31,566 nt of DNA, taken from the NCBI GenBank assembly GCA_900754605.1, contig CAAEDK010000252.1, forward strand, positions 1 to 31,566, given 5' to 3'. Below, one piece after another: positions 6,427-14,231 of the stretch. A program made the translations under genes and the position numbers. The notes under the pieces were generated by a model. That model saw only the letters and a list, made by a program, of their open reading frames with translations, did not search any database and had not been told where the DNA came from. The DNA comes from an uncultured Oscillospiraceae bacterium. Its GTDB lineage: Bacteria; Bacillota_A; Clostridia; Oscillospirales; Oscillospiraceae. Numbering within the stretch: the first letter of the stretch is position 1; every line of letters starts with the position of its first letter.

Positions 6427-8124
6427 CTACAGGTCAAGCGGAGCGATATGCCAATCGTCCCATAGATTGCCCCGGATACTCAGTGAATCGGTGAGGTTGA
6501 CCGAGAGCATCCCGGCCGGCGTCCAGCAGTCGATGACCCAGGTGTTGACCATATAGGAGCCGTCTGGGTACCAGATAGGGCTGAAATGGGTACGCCGGTT
6601 ATAGGTGCTGTACTCGTTCTTCTGGAACTCCAGCTTGGAAGACGAGGAACTGATAGAGATGCGGTCCAGTAGCCTCCAGAACGACTCATAGTTAAATTCC
6701 GGGAAGTAGCTGACTGCGTTCTGTAGGGCGGTGGTGGCCGACCTCTGGGAACTGCTCACTCTGGCGGTAACCACCTGATTGATCCCATAGCCGGACTTCA
6801 TGGTGTTGCCGCTGGCGGTGGGGTTTTTCTCGTCCGGCGTAATCTTCATTGAGGCGGAAAGGCTGGCGCTGTAGCGTTCCAGATCAAATTCCCACCACCC
6901 ATGGTCGCACCAGTATCCATCCTCATCATCGCCGTGCCACACCCAATACTCCCTCCACCACGGGTCCCAGATGGTCCACTGGGCGGAGGTCTTCTCCGGC
7001 CGGTTTGGAACCGGGGAGGGAGTGAAGGAATCATTCCGGTCATCCGCCACTGGATTTGGAGGGGGATTCTCGTCCAGATCCACGATTTTGCAGTGTATGG
7101 TGGCCTGCGCTGAGCCGGGGCCGGACACATCCACACTGATGGTCATGTCCTGCGGCTCATCCGGCGTGGTCCAGCGAACCCAGGCCAACTGGGAATCACC
7201 GTCCGGGTAGTAGACATTGCTGACCGTATAGGTGGTCCCATCAATATGGAACCGCACAGTGACTGAATTATCCGGATCACTCTGGCCCCCGCTGACCTCT
7301 ACTGCCGTAATGACTTCGGTATTGGTCCGGTACTCATAGTCATAGGTACTGATCACCGGCTCCTCCGGCTGTTCCTCAAAGCGAACGATGCCCAGCCCAA
7401 GGGAGGACTTGATGGCTGAGTTTGGAACTGTTTTATTGGTGGGACCGGACCATGCGGGATAGCCTAAATCTGGGGTTTCCAGAAACATGGACAGGGGAAG
7501 ATTTTTGGCTGTCAGCGATCCCATCCAATAGCGGAGCTGGCCTCCGACAACCTCGTCATATAGGGCGGCCTCCGTTGCTGTTGTGGCAATCATGACACCT
7601 TCGAATTTATAATAGGCGATGGGTTCCAGCAGAATTTTATACTCGCCGCCAATGAGTGTGTCATAATCCATGCCGGTATGATTTGCAACAAGCTGTACCA
7701 AGAACTCAGAGCAGAAATACTTTTTGATAGCCTCGATGTTATTTCTTCCATTCGTGCTTATAACACGAGGAATTGTTTGTGGTGGGACAATACAAGCATA
7801 TCCACCTTGTACCGGCGATAGGGCTGTTCCTCCGTTGTATTGAATCTTACTCACTTTTCCAAAGTGATAAATAGATGATGCAGGCGGCTTATTTGTCAAA
7901 TCAATGGGCGCTGACACTACAGCGTGGTCGCTGGAACGCACAATGGTCACCCGAACGCCTTCGTTTCCAGGATTCCAACTACCATGGCTGGTGGCGTCTC
8001 CCATGCTCCCGCCACCACCATCAATATTACCAGACCCGCCGGTCCCATCTGTAGCATAGACTTGTACACAAGTAAAGGAAAATATCAGTGTGATGGCCAG
8101 AAACAGGTTAAAGAGTCGTTTCAC
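6427..8124 (-). CDS. Secreted Trp-rich surface protein
   Basis: 565 aa from a GTG at 8124, with AAAGGAG 5 nt upstream. Residues 1-24 form a Sec signal peptide (KR, hydrophobic core, VYA cleavage site). A Gly-rich segment follows (about 28-41), then a domain rich in beta-strand patterns. A Pro/Asp-rich linker (about 352-378) leads to a cluster of nine Trp between 383 and 411, then a Ser-rich C-terminal part. No LPXTG anchor or C-terminal membrane helix is seen. Position beside the pilus operon and the DUF6550 protein suggests an extracellular role such as adhesion or a pilus-associated component. I recall similar unnamed proteins in clostridial ICEs but know no function. Confidence 0.8.
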   Translation of the reverse strand: MKRLFNLFLAITLIFSFTCVQVYATDGTGGSGNIDGGGGSMGDATSHGSWNPGNEGVRVTIVRSSDHAVVSAPIDLTNKPPASSIYHFGKVSKIQYNGGTALSPVQGGYACIVPPQTIPRVISTNGRNNIEAIKKYFCSEFLVQLVANHTGMDYDTLIGGEYKILLEPIAYYKFEGVMIATTATEAALYDEVVGGQLRYWMGSLTAKNLPLSMFLETPDLGYPAWSGPTNKTVPNSAIKSSLGLGIVRFEEQPEEPVISTYDYEYRTNTEVITAVEVSGGQSDPDNSVTVRFHIDGTTYTVSNVYYPDGDSQLAWVRWTTPDEPQDMTISVDVSGPGSAQATIHCKIVDLDENPPPNPVADDRNDSFTPSPVPNRPEKTSAQWTIWDPWWREYWVWHGDDEDGYWCDHGWWEFDLERYSASLSASMKITPDEKNPTASGNTMKSGYGINQVVTARVSSSQRSATTALQNAVSYFPEFNYESFWRLLDRISISSSSSKLEFQKNEYSTYNRRTHFSPIWYPDGSYMVNTWVIDCWTPAGMLSVNLTDSLSIRGNLWDDWHIAPLDL

Positions 8125-8146
8125 TTGTTCTCCTTTCCCGCATAAT

Positions 8147-8173
8147 AAAAAGCACAGCCGAAGCTGTGCTTTT
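8147..8173 (-). terminator. Intrinsic terminator with UUCG tetraloop
   Basis: In the leftward transcript GCACAGC-TTCG-GCTGTGC forms a 7-bp stem (8152-8158 with 8163-8169) capped by the very stable UUCG loop and followed by TTTTT. A/T flanks extend the stem by about 4 bp. It lies between the DUF6550 gene and the secreted-protein gene. No promoter for the following gene is obvious, so read-through is probably needed. Confidence 0.8.
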
Positions 8174-8191
8174 CGTCGATGCGATACTATT

Positions 8192-8749
8192 TTATCCCAT
8201 TATACCAACCTGCGTATTAATATCTCCATCGCTGTGGCCTTCAGTCACCTGATTTTCTCCCGCATTGGGGACATTGTCGAAACCAGGCAGGCCGCCGCTG
8301 GTGTTGGTGGAGGGCTGTTCAGGGGGAGGTGTCACATTATTATGATCCTGCGGCTCAGGGGAACCCTCGACCGGGGTTCCATCCGGTGTCTTGGTGGGGT
8401 CCTTCAGTTCTTCCTCTGTATATTCCGGTTTTACCGGGTCGCCTTGGATGGTCTGCTCTGTGCCGGTAAAATCAGCGCCATTTCCATCATCGGTGTTGGT
8501 GCTGGTATCCGGGGTTTCCGGGTTAACAGTCACATCATCTCCCTGCTCCTGGTCATCCCCGGATTCTGCGGGAGGCGGGGTACTACTGTCCGGGTCCACC
8601 ACTACATCGCCCTGCTGGGAGCTGCTGGGCGGGAGCGGGTCATCGGTGACCTTGTCTTTGCTGAAGCTGCTTGCGATCACAGCAACCAGGATTGCGCAGA
8701 CCACAAGACATCCGGCCACGGTCAACCATTTCTTGGTATTGTTCTTCAT
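8192..8749 (-). CDS. Membrane-anchored DUF6550-like protein with Pro/Thr/acidic stalk
   Basis: 185 aa, ATG with an AAGGAGG ribosome binding site. The short basic N-terminus (KNNTKKW) and one hydrophobic helix (about 8-27) form a signal anchor. The rest is low complexity: Pro, Ser, Thr, Asp and Glu, with a run TIQGDPVKPEYTEEELKDPT and a short Gly/Phe-containing end. This layout (anchor plus extended extracytoplasmic stalk) and the sequence pattern match DUF6550 proteins next to ICE pilus genes. A stalk crossing the cell wall is plausible but not shown. A good sigma-A-type promoter lies about 100 bp upstream (8851-8879). Confidence 0.8.
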   Translation of the reverse strand: MKNNTKKWLTVAGCLVVCAILVAVIASSFSKDKVTDDPLPPSSSQQGDVVVDPDSSTPPPAESGDDQEQGDDVTVNPETPDTSTNTDDGNGADFTGTEQTIQGDPVKPEYTEEELKDPTKTPDGTPVEGSPEPQDHNNVTPPPEQPSTNTSGGLPGFDNVPNAGENQVTEGHSDGDINTQVGIMG

Positions 8750-8850
8750 TGTCTGGATTCCTCCTTTTTCTGTCGACTATGGTTCTTGTAAAACTGCCCG
8801 TGTAACTCCGAGCGGCTGAGGATAGGTCGTCCTTAAAATCCATTGCTTAC

Positions 8851-8879
8851 ATTTTCCTATACCTCCCGTCCTTTGTCAA
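8851..8879 (-). promoter_or_regulatory. Sigma-A-type promoter candidate for the DUF6550 gene
   Basis: On the minus strand a perfect TTGACA (8874-8879) is followed after 17 bp by GAAAAT (8851-8856, 4 of 6 consensus bases). It lies in the longest gene-free gap of this region (8750-8945), where a new transcription unit could start after the pilus operon. The -10 is imperfect, so strength is uncertain. Confidence 0.5.
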
Positions 8880-8945
8880 CACGAACCCTACCACAAGCAT
8901 GGCAAGAAGTCTATTGGAGCAATAGAAAACTTTTTGAAAACTGCG

Positions 8946-9491
8946 TTAGAATTGGGGTGTATAACCCGCGCTGACCTTGACCGTCATCCGCATAGGCGGC
9001 AGAAGCTCACCGCCAAAGGAAACAGGGACTTCCAACTCAATTTCGCAGTCCGCTACAAAACGGTCACCGGCGCTGTCGCCAGAGGCAAACGGCGCGTTGC
9101 GGATCTCCACATCAAGGCCCCATACACGGAACTCCATGCCGCCATCCTCTGTGTACTGGGTATGGTAGCCGCCCCGGTAGGTCAACCCAAGGATATCGTC
9201 CAGGCGTCCATAGATATCGCCATAGTCCAGTGATTCCTCAAAGTTTCCCGCCAACGGCTGGTAGGCGCCGGAGTAGCCCTCCCGGACTCCATGGTACACA
9301 TCGTCATAGTTGTCATTGACGGTGGAGATCACTGCTTCCTGTACCGCATCTCGGACGCCTTGGGCCACGATGAGCAGACGGAAATACTCGCTGATACAGC
9401 ACATCAGCATCACCAGCACCAAAACGATGGCAATAATCAAGGGGAAGGCAACACCGCGCTGGTCTTTCAAAATCTGCCGGAGTCTCTTCAT
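8946..9491 (-). CDS. TadE/TadG-like pseudopilin
   Basis: 181 aa. A short basic N-terminus ends in QRG and runs directly into one hydrophobic helix (about 15-37), followed by a soluble domain rich in Asp, Gly and Tyr. This is the layout of TadE/TadG minor pilins of Flp-type systems. The ATG overlaps the stop of the preceding pseudopilin gene (ATGA) and GGAGGTG lies upstream, so the two are coupled. It is the last gene of the pilus operon before a 196-bp gap. The canonical G-x4-E prepilin cleavage site is not clearly present. Assignment rests on architecture and neighbours. Confidence 0.75.
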   Translation of the reverse strand: MKRLRQILKDQRGVAFPLIIAIVLVLVMLMCCISEYFRLLIVAQGVRDAVQEAVISTVNDNYDDVYHGVREGYSGAYQPLAGNFEESLDYGDIYGRLDDILGLTYRGGYHTQYTEDGGMEFRVWGLDVEIRNAPFASGDSAGDRFVADCEIELEVPVSFGGELLPPMRMTVKVSAGYTPQF

Positions 9492-9886
9492 TTCCAGTAC
9501 ACCTCCGACTTTCCTGTGGCATCTGCCCGCAAGGTGATGGGGAAACTGCCAAAGCCGGCAAAGAGACCGAGGTCGATCTCATGAGTGAGCGTGACCGTGA
9601 CCTCCTCGTTGAGCTGGATGCGGCCGGTATCGCTCCATTCAATCTCCGGGTCCAGGCCGGTCTGCTCCCGCAGGGCCTGTTCCCGGCGGTCAGTTTCCGG
9701 CCCGACCCTGCCGGCGATTTCCGCCTCACGCACCAGTTCGGTGGCGAAGGTGTCCAACTGCTGTTTGGCAATAAAGGCTGGGAGGACCTGCACTGCCAGC
9801 GCGATCACCAGCATGGCGCAGAGCACCAGGACGCACACATCGATGTATCCCTCTCCGCGTCGGGATCTCAAAATCTGTTTCAGCAC
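9488..9886 (-). CDS. DUF4320-family pseudopilin-like protein
   Basis: 132 aa from a GTG at 9886 with GGAGG 7 nt upstream, overlapping the previous gene. The N-terminus (LKQILRSRRGEGYID) leads into a membrane helix at about 16-38 and then a soluble domain with a helix (TFATELVREAEIAGRV) and beta-rich C-terminus ending SEVYWK. This matches DUF4320, a TadE-like family in clostridial ICEs. The motif RGEGYID just before the helix is also present in the pilin-like protein at 16493-16756, suggesting both are handled by the same peptidase or assembly factor. The presumed role is a minor subunit that primes or caps the pilus. Confidence 0.8.
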   Translation of the reverse strand: MLKQILRSRRGEGYIDVCVLVLCAMLVIALAVQVLPAFIAKQQLDTFATELVREAEIAGRVGPETDRREQALREQTGLDPEIEWSDTGRIQLNEEVTVTLTHEIDLGLFAGFGSFPITLRADATGKSEVYWK

Positions 9887-10200
9887 ATGGTCACCTCCAT
9901 CCCGACATTACTTTGTTCCAATTCGGGATGATCACTGATGATATACCACGCTCCCTCATGGTAATTGCAGTTTGCGATTACCTGGGAGAGAAGTTCTTCT
10001 GCAGTTACCTCCCAGTCATATCCTGGGCATCCCGGATGGCCGGACACGCTTTGTCCTGTCAGCAGTTCAGCCGCCTGTGCCACAGTCAGATCCACATAAC
10101 CGCCAGGGGTCATCAGGTGAAATGCTTCCCCCGGATGAGCGGCGATAAAATCCTGAACGGTAAGGGGCTGCTTCTTCAACGAGCCTTGCATATAGTCCAT
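9880..10200 (-). CDS. Small hypothetical protein inside the pilus operon
   Basis: 106 aa, ATG at 10200 with GGAGG 6 nt upstream. It is soluble and has a helix-strand pattern: LTVQDFIAAHPGEAFHLMTPGGYVDLTVAQAAELL, a Gly/Pro turn rich segment (GHPGCPGYDW), then VTAEELLSQVI and WYIISDHPE. Small unnamed proteins like this recur in clostridial ICEs; no function is known to me. It lies between tadC and the DUF4320 gene and overlaps the latter by 7 bp. Its end (EVTMC) belongs to the recurrent Met-tail group, unlike most of the pilus proteins around it. Confidence 0.7.
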   Translation of the reverse strand: MDYMQGSLKKQPLTVQDFIAAHPGEAFHLMTPGGYVDLTVAQAAELLTGQSVSGHPGCPGYDWEVTAEELLSQVIANCNYHEGAWYIISDHPELEQSNVGMEVTMC

Positions 10201-10215
10201 TTGGCGCCTCCTCTC

Positions 10216-11088
10216 TTAAAACATCCCGCCCAGGGAGTGGATGATTTCATAGATGATGATGGCCAGATAGGTCACCAGGAAGCACATGAGCAGGAGAAAG
10301 GAGAATACACGGATCTTAGGCGGGATCTTCATGGCCTTTGCCTTGAGCCGCTGGAGTTCCAGCTGCTTCATATCGTGGCTGAGCATCTGAAAGTAGTTGA
10401 CTCCGTTGTCGCCTCGCAGCACGCCGATGAGTCCGCGGACAATGTCCGAAAGCAGCGGAGAGTTGAACCGGGCCTCAAAGCGGGTCAGCGCCGCCTCATA
10501 GGAGCCGGAACGCATATCCGCGGTGAGGACATCCAGTTCAGCGGAGAAAACAGGACCGGAGTTCCGCTTGTAATGCTCGATCATGCTCAGCACATCCCGG
10601 CTGGCGGCCAGTTCTTGGGTGATGGTGGCCACGAACCGGGGCAGCTCCGCCTCAATCTCGTCCCTCTTGGCAGAGAGTTTTTCCTCCGCCCTGCGAATCT
10701 CTTTGAAATAAACCGCCACCGCCAGAAGAACAACTATCAGCTCCAACATTGGGAAAATCAACAGGCACGGAATCACCGCCAGCAGCACCGTGCCGGTCTT
10801 GACCATGGCAAAGGCGGTGTACTCCTCCGGTGTCATGTTCAGCCCAGCAGCGGCCAGCGTATTTTTCAGACGGCCCCGCTTATACTCATCCATATGGATG
10901 TGTGGGGCCAGCTTGATCGCCCAGCCCATGAGCAGGGCCTCCACACTGCGGGCCTGCTTCTTCTCCTGGCGGCCCACCGAGAGCATGGCACGCTGGGTGG
11001 CCAGACGGGGGAGCCTGAGCAGATCAGCCGTCAAAAGAAACATACCCAGCGCAAGGAATATGCCAAATAAAAACAGAAGGAAAGTCAT
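10216..11088 (-). CDS. tadC: TadC-like type II secretion F-domain membrane protein
   Basis: 290 aa from the ATG at 11088. A GGAGG lies 14 nt upstream, which is long, and a GTG overlaps that site, so the start is not certain. A first hydrophobic helix at residues 2-22 is followed by a cytoplasmic stretch, paired hydrophobic segments in the first half, and a C-terminal pair around 260-282. A T2SSF-type helical domain (RFVATITQELAASRDV, then LSDIVRGLIGVL) lies between. TadC works with TadB as the inner-membrane platform on which the TadA ATPase drives pilus assembly. It follows tadB after a small inserted gene. A terminator-like hairpin lies just before it. Confidence 0.85.
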   Translation of the reverse strand: MTFLLFLFGIFLALGMFLLTADLLRLPRLATQRAMLSVGRQEKKQARSVEALLMGWAIKLAPHIHMDEYKRGRLKNTLAAAGLNMTPEEYTAFAMVKTGTVLLAVIPCLLIFPMLELIVVLLAVAVYFKEIRRAEEKLSAKRDEIEAELPRFVATITQELAASRDVLSMIEHYKRNSGPVFSAELDVLTADMRSGSYEAALTRFEARFNSPLLSDIVRGLIGVLRGDNGVNYFQMLSHDMKQLELQRLKAKAMKIPPKIRVFSFLLLMCFLVTYLAIIIYEIIHSLGGMF

Positions 11089-11111
11089 GGTTGTTTTGTT
11101 CACCTCCACAT

Positions 11112-11156
11112 AAAAACAGAGCCGGTACACAACAGATGTGTACCGACCCTGTTTTT
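11112..11156 (-). terminator. Terminator-like hairpin upstream of tadC
   Basis: AAAAACAG...GGTACAC on one arm pairs with GTGTACC...CTGTTTTT on the other, with a 2-3 base mismatch in the middle and a loop of about 7 nt. The stem is followed by a T-run in both directions, so it could act on either strand. It sits between the 106-aa gene and tadC, inside the pilus operon. Confidence 0.6.
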
Positions 11157-11194
11157 CTTCTTATGCTGTATTACAAGGCACTCTTTCTATGGCA

Positions 11195-11515
11195 TTATTT
11201 CATCACATCTAACTCCGCAACAAATGACGGATCAAAGTCATCCCGCCAGTTTCGATAGTCAGGATACAGTCCCAAACCCTTTCGGATGAGTTCCCGGTTT
11301 TCCGGGGTGTCAATATAGATACCGTCCGGGATGCCGTCCATCCCATAGATGAGCCGGACCCCATCCTGCTCCGCTGCCTTTGCTGCTTCAAAATCTCCAT
11401 CGTAGAGCGCCATGTCATCGATGCGTTCTACATGGAGGGCCTCCGGAATATAGGAACCATGGTTGATCGTTGCGGTAATAAAATAGCCCTTTTCCTGGTT
11501 ACTGATGAGAATCAC
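11195..11515 (-). CDS. Small hypothetical protein between tadB and tadC
   Basis: 106 aa if the GTG at 11515 is used. That GTG overlaps the tadB stop (GTGA) and is part of a perfect GGAGGTGAT ribosome binding site, leaving no spacing. ATC or ATT codons downstream are at a better distance, so the true start is unclear. The protein is soluble and acidic; its middle (DGDFEAAKAAEQDGVRLIYGMDGIPDGIYIDTPENRELI) looks alpha/beta. No family is recognised. It is accessory in position, interrupting a conserved tadB-tadC pair, and ends DVMK. Confidence 0.65.
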   Translation of the reverse strand: MILISNQEKGYFITATINHGSYIPEALHVERIDDMALYDGDFEAAKAAEQDGVRLIYGMDGIPDGIYIDTPENRELIRKGLGLYPDYRNWRDDFDPSFVAELDVMK

Positions 11516-12441
11516 CTCCGATACTCAATGGGCTGGGTCAGTTTGATGACTGCCGCGGTGCTGATGAACATCACAGCGGCAATGGCTGCCAACAGCGCCT
11601 GCCCCAGCGGGGTGTGCATCAGGACATCGTACCAGTCCTGATTGAGCCAGTACAGCAGCGGGATATTGCCGATGACCAGCACCTGCATGGTGATAAACTC
11701 CTTGCGGGGCTCAAACACCAGATTCTCCAGCTCACCGTTGACGATCCGCATATCGGAGAGTTTAGCCACGATGGGAGTCAGGATGGTCTTGAGCCCCCGG
11801 TCGTGTCGGCAGGTCAGCAGAGCGGCCACCCACTCCCGGAACACGGCGTTGTCGATCTTCGTCCCCATGTCCTGGAGGGCGGCGTCCACATCGGGGTCCA
11901 CCAGCTTGATCCGGGTGAGAAACTCCACAAACACACTCCGGACGGGCGGGTTGAGATAGTCAATGTTTTCCTCCACTGCCGTCTGGATGTCCTCATTGCG
12001 GAGATAAGCTGTGGTGATGATAGAGAGGGCGGTTTCCAGTTCAGCGGCGATGTTCTTTTTGTAGTGATTTGCGGTCAGGCGAATAAACCAGAACGGCACG
12101 AACATCATACCCACCGCCAGCACCGGCACCAGGAAGAGGTTGCCCAGCGTCAGGGCGAAGGCGGCCCCCACCAGAAAAAGAAGCAGGGACAGGGCGCATA
12201 TCATGGGGAACTTGGCGGCCCGGCCAGTCATCCGCAGAATGGTCTGTGTCTCCTCGATTTCCCGGCGCAGAAAGGATTTCTTTTTGCGCCGTGTACTCTC
12301 ATTAACCTCCGACCGGATGCTTTTGGGCTTACTGGTGATCCTGCGGAACACCCCTTCAGTGAAGTCCATAGGGGAGATGTGTAAAAGGACAAAACAACCT
12401 GTGATCAGCCCGACACAGGCTATCAACTGAATCAGATTCAT
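11512..12441 (-). CDS. tadB: TadB-like type II secretion F-domain membrane protein
   Basis: 309 aa. An N-terminal helix (about 4-22), a basic cytoplasmic linker (TRRKKKSFLRREIEE), a central helix pair (about 80-122), a helical T2SSF domain (AAELETALSIITTAYL...VFREWVAALLTCRHD) and a C-terminal hydrophobic pair (about 252-302) give the TadB layout. With TadC it forms the membrane platform for the TadA motor. The ATG overlaps the tadA stop (ATGA) and an AAGGAGG lies upstream within tadA, so the subunits are translationally coupled. Family placement is confident from order and architecture. Confidence 0.85.
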   Translation of the reverse strand: MNLIQLIACVGLITGCFVLLHISPMDFTEGVFRRITSKPKSIRSEVNESTRRKKKSFLRREIEETQTILRMTGRAAKFPMICALSLLLFLVGAAFALTLGNLFLVPVLAVGMMFVPFWFIRLTANHYKKNIAAELETALSIITTAYLRNEDIQTAVEENIDYLNPPVRSVFVEFLTRIKLVDPDVDAALQDMGTKIDNAVFREWVAALLTCRHDRGLKTILTPIVAKLSDMRIVNGELENLVFEPRKEFITMQVLVIGNIPLLYWLNQDWYDVLMHTPLGQALLAAIAAVMFISTAAVIKLTQPIEYRR

Positions 12442-14231
12442 ACGGATTCGCCTCCTTCCTTGCGGATTTCAGATTTGGCAGGCGGCTTGGACTGCGTGGC
12501 CTTGGGCTTTGGTGCGGACTTTGTCTGCCCAGCCTTTGCGGGACTGGAGCCTGACTTGTTTTTGGAAGAAGCGGGCTTTTTGCCCACGAGTTGGGCCAGC
12601 ACCTCCTGTGGCATGCCGTTGTCGATGAACCGCTTCTGCAGACTTTCCGAGATGGGGTTTACCACCTCGTGTCGGCCCTTGATGCGGTACTTGCCATCCA
12701 CCAACTGGTTCTGTTCAATCTTGAAGTGATAGAGGGTGTTGTACCGGCGCTCTCCGGTAGGCAGGATCTCGCACTCCATGATCTCCATGATTTTGCGGGA
12801 TTTGTCCTCCAGCTGCTTGGCGAACACCACGATGGGGAATGCCTCGGTGACCAGATCCATGAGGGTATCGTCGGCCATCTCGTGCTTACGCTTGCAGAGG
12901 GTGACCATGCGCCGCCATGTAGCCTGGGATGAGTTGGAATGGATGGTGGTCAACACGCCGTGTCCAGTGCGGGCGGCCTCCTGTGCGGCATACGCCTCCG
13001 CAGACCGCATCTCGCCCACACAGATGATGTCGGGGTGGTACCGCAGGGCCATGTCCAGCAGCATATCCTGATCGATATTCTGCTTGGCGTTCTCGCTCTC
13101 ACGGGTGATGGTGTGGATGACGCTGTTGCACACCCGGCCATCTTTCTCCCGCACCAGGTCCAGCTCACGGGAGCCGTTCTCAATGGTGAAGATACGCTTG
13201 TTGTCCGGAATGGTGGTCAGGAGCCAGCCCGCCACCGTAGTCTTGCCGGAACCGGTGGCCCCGGCAACGCAGACGGAAACACCGTAACGCAGGCAGGCGG
13301 CCAGAAAGTCCAGCATGGGGCCTGTGGCTGTCCCACCTTTTACGAAGTCCTCTTTCTGCATATTCTGCGGGTTGACGATACGGATGGATGCCGTGATTCC
13401 CACATCCTCATCCACCAGCGGGGTCTTGAGGACCGCGATGCGGATGTTCTTGCTGAGGTGGCCCAGGACAGCGGGGCTGGCATTGTCCAGCACCATGCCG
13501 CTGACATGGAGCATACGGCGGATCACATTGACGGCGTGTTCAGGGCTGTCGAAATGTTCCTCCAACTTGACCGTTTCACCATTGGCGTACAACACCTCGA
13601 TATCCCGCCAGGAGTTCACATTGATCTCCTCAATGCCGGTTCCGAAGATGTACTTGGTGAGCAGGCCGAACTCGGCCATCTCCGTGTAGAGGGCGTCCAC
13701 CAGCTGGTCGCCGGAATAGCCTTTGACCGCGATGCGCCGGTCCTGCACATATTTGGTGATGTACCGCTTGATCTGCGCTTTGGCGTCCTCGCTGCCGCCC
13801 TCGGTGATGAGGGAGGAATACTTGCCGGAGATATATTCTTGCACATCCTGCAGGACGGTGTTGAAATCCTGCCCTTCATTCTCCGGGGTGAAGAAGAGAG
13901 AATGCGCCCGATAGCCGCCTGCCGACTCTGTATTCAGGGACCGCCTGGGAAGATCCTCCACCATGTCCACGCTATCTGTGAGATCAGCTTCAACCCCTGT
14001 CCCATCATCAACTGGGGCGTGACGCAGCGGCTCATCCGTGGGCTGGAGTCCTCCAACGCCGGATTCATACTGATTCTGACCCATATTGCCGCTTACCGGG
14101 CAGTCCGGGCCGAAATAGAGGGGCAGTTCTTTCTTCTGCCCGTCCGGACCTATCGTGATATGTGTCGCGGCGGCTTTCTCAGCGGACGCTTTGGGAGCGA
14201 ACAAGGACTGACTTCGCTTCTCGCCTAACAC
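12438..14231 (-). CDS. tadA: TadA/CpaF-like pilus assembly ATPase
   Basis: 597 aa from a GTG at 14231, chosen because GGGAGG lies 7 nt upstream and the start overlaps the TadZ stop; 73 further upstream codons are a shadow of tadZ. Secretion-ATPase motifs are clear: Walker A GATGSGKTT at about residues 324-332, the IENGSREL acidic box, Walker B region DIICVGEMR at about 400-409, and the His box GHGVLTTIHSNS. An N-terminal helical region precedes the core. The C-terminal tail is Lys/Pro/Ser/Ala-rich low complexity (about 60 residues), unusual for CpaF and perhaps flexible or membrane-interacting. It hydrolyses ATP to power assembly and possibly retraction of the Flp-like filament through TadB/TadC. 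Confidence 0.93.
   Translation of the reverse strand: MLGEKRSQSLFAPKASAEKAAATHITIGPDGQKKELPLYFGPDCPVSGNMGQNQYESGVGGLQPTDEPLRHAPVDDGTGVEADLTDSVDMVEDLPRRSLNTESAGGYRAHSLFFTPENEGQDFNTVLQDVQEYISGKYSSLITEGGSEDAKAQIKRYITKYVQDRRIAVKGYSGDQLVDALYTEMAEFGLLTKYIFGTGIEEINVNSWRDIEVLYANGETVKLEEHFDSPEHAVNVIRRMLHVSGMVLDNASPAVLGHLSKNIRIAVLKTPLVDEDVGITASIRIVNPQNMQKEDFVKGGTATGPMLDFLAACLRYGVSVCVAGATGSGKTTVAGWLLTTIPDNKRIFTIENGSRELDLVREKDGRVCNSVIHTITRESENAKQNIDQDMLLDMALRYHPDIICVGEMRSAEAYAAQEAARTGHGVLTTIHSNSSQATWRRMVTLCKRKHEMADDTLMDLVTEAFPIVVFAKQLEDKSRKIMEIMECEILPTGERRYNTLYHFKIEQNQLVDGKYRIKGRHEVVNPISESLQKRFIDNGMPQEVLAQLVGKKPASSKNKSGSSPAKAGQTKSAPKPKATQSKPPAKSEIRKEGGESV

Noticed and set aside
8640..8843. Possible leader peptide or small gene before the DUF6550 gene
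   Set aside because: The ATG at 8843 has no ribosome binding site, and the frame runs deep into the DUF6550 gene. The segment is better read as an untranslated leader.
12939..14228. A 429-codon open frame on the plus strand opposite tadA
   Set aside because: It mirrors the codon pattern of the tadA frame in GC-rich DNA, has no recognisable motif, and tadA itself is unmistakable. The same applies to the 385-codon plus-strand frame at 9913-11070 opposite tadC.
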